Source: Anaerobiospirillum sp. NML120449 (lineage in GTDB: Bacteria; Pseudomonadota; Gammaproteobacteria; Enterobacterales; Succinivibrionaceae). Taken from it: DNA of 64,000 nucleotides. Location of the stretch: NCBI RefSeq assembly GCF_023051105.1, contig NZ_JALKIL010000003.1, forward strand, positions 124,001 through 188,000, given 5' to 3'. Of the stretch, positions 55,981 through 64,000 are shown piece after piece. The first letter of the stretch is position 1. Every line of letters starts with the position of its first letter. Below the pieces are notes generated by a model, which saw only the letters and a program-made list of their open reading frames with translations, was not told the origin of the DNA and did not search any database. Both the position numbers and the translations under genes were made by a program.

Positions 55981-57087
55981 TTACTCACCTGGCTCTATCA
56001 GAGTCTGCCAGTCAGCACGCAGGGACAGCTTACCGTTTTGCCTGCTGTCAGTCAGAATATTAAGCGAGCTGCAGACTCCTTTGCGGGGGCGGCCACAGCT
56101 TTTTCTACGTACTTTTGGCTTTTCAGGCTGCTCTGCTGTCGCCCCATTGCAAGAGGCCGGATCTGAAGCCTGGTGTGGGTCTGCCAGATCTCCATGAGCG
56201 GCCTGAGCACCATGAGCTCCATCAGATCCGCCATACACCGCCGCTGCCCCGACTGCTGATGCTGAAGCTGCCTGTGTATTGACAGCTTTTCCTGGTGATG
56301 GACAGTGGTCTGATGAACTGTCCTGCGCTTCTGAGAGCTTCTGCGCGTCTGAGTTTAGCTCCAGTGACTGACGGTCAGGGCGCCAGCTTTCAGCAAGGGC
56401 GCGAAAGCTTTCACGGTGAGCTGTATCTGCATTAAGGGCCCACAGATAGAAGGTAGCCAGGGTAAGCACCTGTGGTGAGCGTATGCGGTCACGAAAAGCT
56501 GCAATGATATCAAGACGATCAAGACGGGTAAGCCCGGTGGCATTGATGTCCAACAGCAGCATGACAGCATTTTGTACGCCCTGATCGCCAAGGGGAAAGA
56601 TATCAGGAGCCGCGAAGATAAACATTTCAGCCATGTCCAGTGACCATGGACCAATGCCCTTGCATGAGCCCAGTATGTGGGCACGCTGCTCACGGGTCAT
56701 CTCCATCAGGGACCGCTCAGTGATTACTCCCCTGTCAAAGAGGTCCAGCAGGGACTTTAGTGCTGTTATCTTGGCCTGGGAAAAGGGAATAATACGGGTG
56801 CCGCTGACTGCCATGGAGCGCTCATGCTGCTCGATATGGCTTAGCAGCCAGGAAGATGAGGTGAAGTACTCATCAGGGAGATTGCTGACAATGGCCTGCA
56901 GGGCCCGGTCGGACAGCTGCTGGGAGAGGACGGTTGTTATCAGCCCCTTGTATACGGAATCGAAGTAACGGTAAGGCAACAGACCATAGCGCTCTATGAG
57001 AGGCTCAAATACACCATCAGAGGCCTGCACCAGCAAATGCGCCTGCTCCGTGGTAATTGCTCTTTGGGCAAAAGGCATTATGGCCAT
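55981..57087 (-). CDS. AlkA-type DNA-3-methyladenine glycosylase II with AT-hook-like tail
   Basis: This is a base-excision repair enzyme that removes alkylated bases. It is 368 aa from the ATG at 57087, which has a strong GGAGG. The HhH-GPD domain (about 40-240) includes LITTVLSQQLSDRALQAI, the hairpin LGSCKGIGPWSLDMAEMFIF, and FPLGDQGV with the catalytic Asp position. The N-terminal AlkA domain is absent, so it resembles the short MAG-type enzymes. Residues 255-325 are a Ser/Ala/Gly/His-rich linker. The tail contains PKVRRKSCGRPRKG, a GRP core flanked by basic residues typical of AT-hooks, suggesting minor-groove tethering. It is monocistronic. Confidence 0.88.
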   Translation of the reverse strand: MAIMPFAQRAITTEQAHLLVQASDGVFEPLIERYGLLPYRYFDSVYKGLITTVLSQQLSDRALQAIVSNLPDEYFTSSSWLLSHIEQHERSMAVSGTRIIPFSQAKITALKSLLDLFDRGVITERSLMEMTREQRAHILGSCKGIGPWSLDMAEMFIFAAPDIFPLGDQGVQNAVMLLLDINATGLTRLDRLDIIAAFRDRIRSPQVLTLATFYLWALNADTAHRESFRALAESWRPDRQSLELNSDAQKLSEAQDSSSDHCPSPGKAVNTQAASASAVGAAAVYGGSDGAHGAQAAHGDLADPHQASDPASCNGATAEQPEKPKVRRKSCGRPRKGVCSSLNILTDSRQNGKLSLRADWQTLIEPGE

Positions 57088-59101
57088 AGGTTCTCCTCCG
57101 TCTGAAGATCGGAACAAGTATCAGGCTCACAGGCTACAATATATGGCTCCGGCATAAGGAGCCCCGGCAGCAGCCACCCATGCACACAGCTCCATCCCGC
57201 TTCTGAGCACAGGTCAGCAATACCTGAGAATCAGCGACGGAGCAAGGTGCAGTCACATCACTTACCACACTTCAGGTTCACCCCCTGGTGCTGGCTTGTC
57301 CCGCCCCACACTTCAGGTTCACACCCTGGTGTTGGCTTGTCCCGCCCCACACCTCAGACTCACGCCATGGTGTTGGCTTGTCCCGCCCCACACCTCAGGC
57401 TCACGCCAAGGTGTCGGCTTGTCCAGCCGCACATGTATGGTTACCTCATGGTACAGTCGCATAACGCCTCACACCTCAGCTTCACACCATGACGCAGGCC
57501 TGGCTCACGCTACTCTCAGGATGCAGGAACAGAGAAGGGCATGGTCACAGGCAGACAGGTCTGACAGGCAGTATTAAGGGATTATCTGATTTTTGTAATC
57601 AGTTTAAGCCTTTGCCCGGGCAATGCCTTTAGGCAGTGGGCTGCTAAAGGATGCGGTCAGGGCTGCCGGGTACGGGTTTATGATGGCGCTTATACTTTTT
57701 AAATTCTGTGTAAATTGAAAATAACATACTGATGTTGCTGTGAACATAGCACAGGACCTCCAATCTTTCCAGAATAATGCCCGAAAATACCATTATTCTG
57801 TGAGCGTGGGGTAACTTTTGCTGTATCAAATACACTTGTATGGCAGTGTCTTACGTGCACGGGCACTTTTTTACAGACTGCAGGCCTTGTAAACGCCGCT
57901 ATTGCGCCTGTTTATCTTAATTTTATGCATGTAAACGCTTTATCTATGAGGCGCATTTTGCTATGCTATTAGCTGTCAGAAAGTGTGGATTTTTGTCCCG
58001 ATTTGATGGCGGAAAATGACATTTTGCAAAACATGTCATGCAGGCCATAAGCATCACGTTTTCTGACCTCTTTCCATAACCAGTATGTTTGGAAAATATT
58101 AAATTTGCAGGTCTGAGCTGCTCAATACTGGTTCATTGCAGTCTTGAGGCCTGCTCTCCCCCTTAATTATGACAAATATGCAGCTGCACGCACTGCTCTT
58201 TGGGTAAAACCCCGTGTTTCCTGAATGCAGTGTAACTCAGTCATTACATGTTAAGTGCCCGGTAAGCGCACAGTCAGTTTTTTCTTTTTTCTATCACACA
58301 TGCTTACAGTCATCCTGTCAGAAAACGAAGAGCATCAGATACTGACATGATGACACAGATATCCTTTGCTTTCAGGCAATACATAATGGTACGGGACTGG
58401 TTATCCTTGCAGGAGCGCTGATGAGCAGCCTGCTGAGGTTACAGTGTCTCTGCCAGTTATGATTTGCCTCCCAGCCTGTTTTTCAGTACCCGGTCAAGAT
58501 TAATTTGATGCTTCAGCACGTGCCACTGCCCGTGCTGCAGTCGGGTACGCGCGTCTGATGCCCATGTAAGTACTCAGTCGCGCCCGCTCCTGGGGCCCAT
58601 CAGGCCCTGACAGGTACAGTTACCAGTGGCATGTCCCGGCATAGTTCAGGGCGAGGCCCTGCTCACAGCCAAGGTACCGGTCAAAGCCAAGGTACCGGTC
58701 ACAGCCATAGCCATGGCCCTGGTCATAACAATTGCCCAGTTCACAGCCATAGCCCAGGTCACAGCCAAGTCCCAGGTGCAGGTGCAGGGTACTGGTTGTT
58801 CAGGCCTCCGGCCAGAGATCCATCATGGGTGGAGCCAGGAACAGCTCAGCTGGCTGTTCAAGGGGCGCGCCTGAGTGCAGCTGCGTCCTGGCGTTAAGGT
58901 AAGCGCCCGGTTACTGGTACTTCGTATGCATGCACGTATGTATGACTTCTTAAAGTTATCCACCAGAGAACGGCTCTTGCCATATCCCTGGTTTATTGCC
59001 TCAGTGGCAGCTGAGGTGACAGTTCCGGAAGTTCCTGTCCCGGACTGCAAGAGCAAGGTCCGGCCGTCTGCAGGCCTGTATCAGCCGCAGGGCCGCTCTT
59101 A
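57088..59101. other. Long intergenic region, no supported gene
   Basis: About 2 kb. It contains the 41-bp tandem array (listed separately), AT-rich sequence at 57600-58350, and GGTACCGGTCAAAGCCAA/GGTCACAGCCATAGCC-type repeats at 58665-58790. No gene is supported. Confidence 0.55.
57270..57433. repeat. 41-bp tandem repeat, four copies
   Basis: The unit starts CTTCAGGTTCACACCCTGGT and continues GTTGGCTTGTCCCGCCCCACA. Copies start at 57270, 57311, 57352 and 57393, and diverged pieces continue to about 57500. The unit contains a small CACCCTGGTG/CACCATGGTG-like symmetry. Confidence 0.9.
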
Positions 59102-59128
59102 TAAATACTGATGACCTTTTGCCGTTTT
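59102..59128 (+). promoter_or_regulatory. Candidate sigma28 (FliA) promoter for the chemoreceptor
   Basis: TAAA-N15-GCCGTTTT fits the FliA pattern TAAA-N15-GCCGATAA in the -35 box, the spacing and the GCCG half of the -10 box. It lies about 180 bases before the start codon. FliA control would be normal for a chemoreceptor. Confidence 0.5.
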
Positions 59129-59307
59129 CTGTCACAGGATTTTATTTCGGCCATGCCATGGGTTTAACCTGCAGCCTGGGCTGAGCATTGTACACAGAGC
59201 ACTGTTCAGTAAGGCCGCTGCGGTAAAGACGGGCATGCCGTTGAGTAATGGGACAGCCGGTATCTGTACTGTATCAGAGCCTGGCTGTATTAAGAGGTGT
59301 GCCTGCC

Positions 59308-60981
59308 ATGATGCAGTTTCTGCGCGATAAAAGTACCAAATTTAAAATCCTGCTGGGATTTTTCAGCGTTATTTCCATCAACTTCGTGATTGTGGCCATT
59401 TCAATTTATGCCCTCAATCTGTCTCGTGATGCCGCCCTGATGATTGACGAGACCCTGTCTACCGCTTTCCAGCGTGTACAGCGTGTTGATACCTGCTTTG
59501 AAAATGCCAACCAGAAGATTTCCAAGGGTCTTAACCTTCTGGACAAGGACTATACCCCTGATGATCTCAAGCGCGATCTGCCTAACATCATCAACCGTCT
59601 GCGCCAGTCCATCTCTTCGCTTAACGACGACTTCATTGCTCACCCTGACTACCGTTCAGCCAACCAGCAGCTGCGTACTGCAGCCAACGGCTATATCCGT
59701 CAGGTAGAAGATCAGATCCTCCCTATGATGGATTCTGATATGGCGGACTTTGCCCTGAGCCTCTATGTTCGTGATGCTCTGCCTTTATGGACCACTGCCC
59801 GTAACTGCACCGCCCGTATCAATGACCTCCAGACCAGAAGATGTATTGAGCTGTCTGCAGCTGCAGCCGATCCGCGCAATATTTACTACATGTACGGTCT
59901 GACCGCCTTTGGCGTACTTGTCTCCCTTATCATGTCCTGGTACATTGCCCGCTACTTCTCCAACAATCTGCAGGCCTACACCAATCAGCTCGAATTAATG
60001 GCCGCTGGTGACTTCACTAACCAGGTCAAGGTAAACAGCAAGGACGAGTTTGGCCGTGCCAGCGTAGCTCTGAACAAGCTGCGTACCTCCATCAGTGAGA
60101 TTATTGTTCTGACTGTTAATGAGTGCGACAAGCTCTACGATCGTCTGAGCTCTGTGAATGACTCGTCACGTGTTATTGCCAATGCTACCGACAATGTTCA
60201 GAACCAGGCCATGACTGTAGCCACCGCCTCTGATGAAATGGTTTCCACTACCGAAGACATTGCCCGCAACTGCGAGCGTGCTGCTGCAGGCTCAAACGAG
60301 TGTACCAGCATCACTCATGAAGGACTTGCTCTGACCAGCCGTGCTTTTGAAAACGTGCAGCGTCAGGTAGAGCACACCAAGGACAATTCCAGCAAGATTG
60401 AGCAGCTGGCCGCCAAGAGCCGTGACATTACCTCCATAGTCAGCACCATTGACGATATTGCCTCTCAGACCAATCTGCTGGCTCTTAATGCTGCCATTGA
60501 GGCTGCCCGCTCCGGTGATGCCGGACGTGGCTTTGCCGTGGTAGCTGACGAAGTACGTTCTCTTGCTATCCGCACTGCCCAGTCTACCCACGAAATCTCC
60601 CGCATGGTTGACACCATCCAGAGCTATGCCCGATCAGCCACCGAGTCCATTAATGTCTCCGTAGAGCACATGGACAATGTGGCTCAGGACGCCAAGGATC
60701 TGGAGAGCCTGCTTAACAACATCACCTCCCGCGTCAACGAGGTAAATGTACAGATCACCCAGATTGCTGCCTCAGCTGAAATGCAGACTGCAGCCACAGG
60801 TGAAATTTCCAACAATGCTCAGAACGTAACCAACGCCTCCAGTGAAATGACTGAACATGCCAGCAAGCAGGCGCATTCCATTGAGGAGACCATTGAGGAC
60901 GTTCGCATCCTGCACCGTGAGCTTGAGTTCTTCAAGATCAGCCCTGAGTTTATCGGCACCACCGGTTCAGCTCACGCCTAA
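59308..60981 (+). CDS. Methyl-accepting chemotaxis protein 1
   Basis: This transmembrane chemoreceptor signals to CheA/CheW. It is 557 aa from the ATG at 59308 (AGAGG upstream). The first membrane helix is at about residues 10-35, followed by a four-helix-bundle-type periplasmic domain (36-190). The second helix is at about 195-215 ([23 protein letters not shown]), then a HAMP domain. The cytoplasmic signalling hairpin (about 270-540) has the conserved tip [39 protein letters not shown]. Near 300-330 is the segment [31 protein letters not shown], shared with the next gene. There is no C-terminal NWETF-type CheR/CheB pentapeptide. The ligand is unknown. A strong terminator follows. Confidence 0.95.
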   Translation: MMQFLRDKSTKFKILLGFFSVISINFVIVAISIYALNLSRDAALMIDETLSTAFQRVQRVDTCFENANQKISKGLNLLDKDYTPDDLKRDLPNIINRLRQSISSLNDDFIAHPDYRSANQQLRTAANGYIRQVEDQILPMMDSDMADFALSLYVRDALPLWTTARNCTARINDLQTRRCIELSAAAADPRNIYYMYGLTAFGVLVSLIMSWYIARYFSNNLQAYTNQLELMAAGDFTNQVKVNSKDEFGRASVALNKLRTSISEIIVLTVNECDKLYDRLSSVNDSSRVIANATDNVQNQAMTVATASDEMVSTTEDIARNCERAAAGSNECTSITHEGLALTSRAFENVQRQVEHTKDNSSKIEQLAAKSRDITSIVSTIDDIASQTNLLALNAAIEAARSGDAGRGFAVVADEVRSLAIRTAQSTHEISRMVDTIQSYARSATESINVSVEHMDNVAQDAKDLESLLNNITSRVNEVNVQITQIAASAEMQTAATGEISNNAQNVTNASSEMTEHASKQAHSIEETIEDVRILHRELEFFKISPEFIGTTGSAHA

Positions 60982-61023
60982 AAAGCACACCAGAACACCT
61001 TCATCCGGCAACCACCGGCAACG

Positions 61024-61060
61024 GGGGCCCGCCGCTTACGCGTCGGGCCCCTTATTTTTT
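61024..61060 (+). terminator. Terminator of chemoreceptor 1
   Basis: The perfect stem GGGGCCCG/CGGGCCCC has a 12-base loop, followed by TTATTTTTT. Confidence 0.9.
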
Positions 61061-62784
61061 CTGCACCACCACCACGATTCCTCACCAACATTTGCCCAGC
61101 CTGTCGCCTGATGCCGCAGTATCTGCCATCGCCGTAGCCGCCTGCGCAGCTTTGGGGCATGTCGGCGCAGCCTCGATGACCGTCTGCACATCTTCAGATG
61201 CAATGCTGCACCGTACGCCAGCCAGCTGCTGGTATCTGCCTGCGCGCCTCGGTGGCCGTCTGCACATCTTCAGAGCAATGCTGCACCGTACGGCAGCCAG
61301 CTGCTGGTATCTGCCTGCGCGCCTCGGTGGCCGTCTGCACATCTTCAGATGCTATGCTGCGCCGTACGCAAGCCAGCCAGCTGCTGGTACCTGCCTGCGC
61401 GCCTCGGTGGCCAGGCTGCAGCTGGTGCATGTCGGTACAGATTTTATGGCCAGGGAGAAATTAGTCTGCCTGCTCTGGCTGGTGCATTGATACGGGCAGT
61501 TTCAGTGGCCATCACAAGCACTCAGGGATCTGGTTAAAACTGTGCTCCATGGCGTAAAGTCTTTCACTAGCCTAATATTTTCATATTAAACGTGACAAAT
61601 ATAAGCTTTGCCACTTAAATGTCCATGCTCCTTATGAAGCCGGTACCTTCATGATAATTTAATAAATTTTACCGGTAACAGTATCTGGAGAAGCGGACAA
61701 AAGCACCCATAAATCGCATTGTTAAGCCTTGTGCACTGGTAATCGTGCGTGATACTATCTTTTTGTTATAGACTGCGCCTGCGGCTAAATGCGCGGAGAT
61801 CTTCCCTCTCCGCCTTAACAGCAGAGCGCCAGAATATACCAACGTTATCGCACAGCGGCCTGTCCCTGTGCCATGAACGCTGAATATTATGTACTGGCTG
61901 TTCAGTTAGCATTACAGCCAGAACGGCAGCAGCTGCCGCTCAGGAGAAATTTCATCTACGCCATTGACTTGTGCCCCGCAGGGTGGCAAAGCCTCCCAGA
62001 GGGTGGCACAGTCATGAAATCAAACTGTACCAGCGTCTTAAGACACACACTTAAAGACAATGGCTTTAAATTCGACAAACAGCATAAGTGAGCACTACGC
62101 TCACACACCAGTTCTGTCCTGTAGGGTCAGGACCACCCGACTGTCGTCCCATTTTTACAGCAAGGTGTTAATTCCCTGTACCACTGTCTGCCACGAAAGG
62201 TTCTGTCCTTTACAGGCAGCATACCTTTGTGTACCCCGTTTCGATTTCGTACATCAGCTTTGCATTTTCAGCTGAAGATCAGCTGTGCACACCATATCTG
62301 TCCCTGCGTGCCCAGATATCGTGCAGCGCCCGGCTCACCTGAACCAGGCTCCGTAATCTGCGCCAGTCTGGAGCAGCTCAAGTATGCAGCTGCGCCACTG
62401 TGAAGCTGCGCAGACTGCGTACGGGCATGAATTTATGTGAAAGTTGAGGTTTGTTTTACGTTACCCCTGATACTGTTACAGACTGTGCCTTGAGCACAGG
62501 CAGTACGGTACAGACGGGACGGTCCTGAAAGCAACTCTGTGCTTTCAGGTCATGACTTCAGGTTCTGGCGGATCCTGGAGTCAGAAGCGGGCAGTAAATG
62601 CTGCCCTGATCCTTACAGAGGGCATTGCCTGAAGAGCTGATGCTTTCTGTGAAATCACAACGGTAAGTGTTTTACAGTCCTGACTCAGGCCAATGCCCTG
62701 ACTCATGGCAGTAACTCCTGAGTTTTTGAGCAAACTGACAGTCTGCCTGCAGGGTAGTTCTGACAGGAATACAAGGTAGTAAAA
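61061..62784. other. Intergenic region between the chemoreceptors
   Basis: About 1.7 kb with a 75-bp tandem array (listed separately) and AT-rich sequence at 61540-61750. Small open frames are repeat-derived or lack ribosome-binding sites. No clear FliA promoter was found upstream of the second chemoreceptor. Confidence 0.55.
61176..61413. repeat. 75-bp tandem repeat, about three copies
   Basis: The unit contains TGCCTGCGCGCCTCGGTGGC, then CGTCTGCACATCTTCAGA, then ATGCTGCACCGTACG and CAGCCAGCTGCTGGTA. The segment CGTCTGCAC recurs at 61181, 61257 and 61332. There are no spacers. Confidence 0.88.
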
Positions 62785-64000
62785 ATGAGCTTTTTTTATA
62801 ATCTCAGTACCAGAGGCAAGCTGCTGACAGGCTTCCTTACGGTCATTGTCATTAATCTTATTGTGGCAATCATGACCATCTCTTCTCTTAACAATGTACG
62901 TAATGCAGCCACTCGACTGGATGAAGTACTAAACGGCTCATTTAACCGCACCCTGGCAACCCAGAATGCCATTACCGATTTCAGTGAAAAATTCGTTATG
63001 GGTCTTAACCCTGAGGTTAATGACTATAAGATGAACGACCTGCTGCTTGAGGCTCCAGCTATTCTCGACAAGGCCCGTAGCACTGTAGGCGCTCTCAACC
63101 CTAACTTTGTAGGCACTCAGGAATATGCAGATGCCTGTAACGAACTTAAGAGCCTTGTAGCCGAAGCTGTCAGAATTACTGAAAACGAGGTTCTGCCTCT
63201 GGCCCGCAAAGGCGACGGCCACGGTGCTTTCCTTCTTTACATGACCCGTGTTGATTCAGTTCTGATGTCCTCTGTAAAGAAAGCCTCCGAGATGTTCGGT
63301 CACCAGAATCACTACTGTATATCCCTGACCGCTGATGCAGCTGACAGTTCCGCTATTGTAGTGGATATCATTCTGGCTCTGGCAGGAGCGCTGATCGGCG
63401 TTATCATGGCCGTTCTGATATCATCCTACATTGCCCGTTCCCTGAGTGATCAGATGGCTATTCTCAGAACCATCAAGGACGGTGACTTCTCTATCAGCAT
63501 CAAGGAAGGTTACCATGATGAATTTGGTCAGAGCCAGCGTATGGTCAAGGAGCTGCGTAACACCTTAAGCCGCATCATCCATATGACTCAGGAAGAGGCT
63601 CACCATCTTAAGGAGCAGATGAGCTCTCTGCAGGACGTTTCCTCCAACATCTCCCGTGTTTCCTCTGATATTCAGAATCAGGCTGTAACCGTAGCTGCTG
63701 CTGCCGACGAAATGGTTTCCACCACTACCAATATTGCCCGTAACTGTGAGTCCGCTGCTGCCGGTTCCCTGACCTGTAAGGACGTTACCAGCAATGGTAT
63801 GAGCATGGTTTCTCAGGCAGTTGCCAATATCCGTCAGCAGAGCGAGCACACCCGCGATAATGCTGCCAAGATTGAGAATCTGGCCCGTCAGACCAAGGAC
63901 ATCGGCTCTATAGTATCCACCATTGATGATATTGCCGCTCAGACCAACCTGCTGGCTCTTAACGCCGCCATCGAAGCAGCCCGTGCCGGTGAGGCCGGTC
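62785..64000 (+). CDS. Methyl-accepting chemotaxis protein 2, 3' end beyond window
   Basis: I translated this by hand: 405 codons are open to the right edge. The start ATG at 62785 has AAGG upstream (MSFFYNLSTRGKLL). The first membrane helix is at about residues 12-33, followed by a periplasmic domain. The second helix is at about 195-220 (ILALAGALIGVIMAVLISSYIARS), then HAMP and the start of the signalling domain (NQAVTVAAAADEMVSTTTNIARNCESAAAGS, then [25 protein letters not shown]). It is homologous to chemoreceptor 1 in the cytoplasmic part, and its sensory part differs. The ligand is unknown. Confidence 0.95.
   Translation, partial: MSFFYNLSTRGKLLTGFLTVIVINLIVAIMTISSLNNVRNAATRLDEVLNGSFNRTLATQNAITDFSEKFVMGLNPEVNDYKMNDLLLEAPAILDKARSTVGALNPNFVGTQEYADACNELKSLVAEAVRITENEVLPLARKGDGHGAFLLYMTRVDSVLMSSVKKASEMFGHQNHYCISLTADAADSSAIVVDIILALAGALIGVIMAVLISSYIARSLSDQMAILRTIKDGDFSISIKEGYHDEFGQSQRMVKELRNTLSRIIHMTQEEAHHLKEQMSSLQDVSSNISRVSSDIQNQAVTVAAAADEMVSTTTNIARNCESAAAGSLTCKDVTSNGMSMVSQAVANIRQQSEHTRDNAAKIENLARQTKDIGSIVSTIDDIAAQTNLLALNAAIEAARAGEAG

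Overview
The window looks like chromosomal DNA of a motile, probably anaerobic gammaproteobacterium. The family Succinivibrionaceae (Anaerobiospirillum-like) is my best guess. This is an inference from an enterobacterial-type potGHI set, sspB, sigma54-type flagellin promoters and chemoreceptors; there is no rRNA or other taxonomic marker here. Coding density is low: many intergenic stretches of 0.4-2.7 kb hold short tandem repeats and no credible gene. Many proteins carry long low-complexity (Ala/Ser/Gln/Gly/Pro-rich) insertions or tails on otherwise ordinary domains.

Layout. (1) 1-14.5 kb, minus strand: a conjugation-like gene block. It starts with a Cys-rich acidic protein (13581-14531). 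Next is a 1874-aa TraD-type coupling ATPase of the SXT/ICE kind whose C-terminus carries an extra multi-helix membrane domain. Three unrecognised low-complexity proteins follow, and the last runs off the left edge. (2) 17.1-19.8 kb: two near-duplicate flagellin genes, each with a consensus sigma54 promoter, a shared structured leader and a terminator. (3) 20-27 kb: an iron-type alcohol dehydrogenase homologue with a degenerate cofactor loop, an unrecognised 445-aa protein, and a NalP/SphB1-like lipidated subtilisin autotransporter. (4) 29-34.4 kb: the putrescine transporter genes potG, potH and potI. potG is separated from potH by about 0.9 kb, PotI carries a tail of about 380 residues, and no binding-protein gene is adjacent. 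(5) 35.4-43.1 kb: an SprA-related putative metallopeptidase, two tandem family-5 peptide-binding proteins, and SspB. (6) 43.7-51 kb: a 2422-aa RecD2 helicase with about 1450 disordered N-terminal residues, including a [G/S]Y[G/S] tract like that of FUS-type proteins. (7) 51.8-57.1 kb: an NhaC-family antiporter behind two identical TTGCAC-N7-GTGCAA dyads, a probably inactive ISAzo13-type transposase, and an AlkA-type DNA glycosylase with an AT-hook-like tail. (8) 59-64 kb: two chemoreceptors, the second cut by the window edge.

Working together: flagellins plus chemoreceptors indicate flagellar chemotaxis, and potGHI plus the two binding proteins indicate polyamine and peptide uptake. RecD2 and the glycosylase serve DNA repair, and SspB serves ClpXP proteolysis. 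The strongest candidates for something undescribed are the giant RecD2 with its prion-like segment, the TraD-membrane-domain fusion and its unknown neighbours, and the paired dyads upstream of the antiporter.
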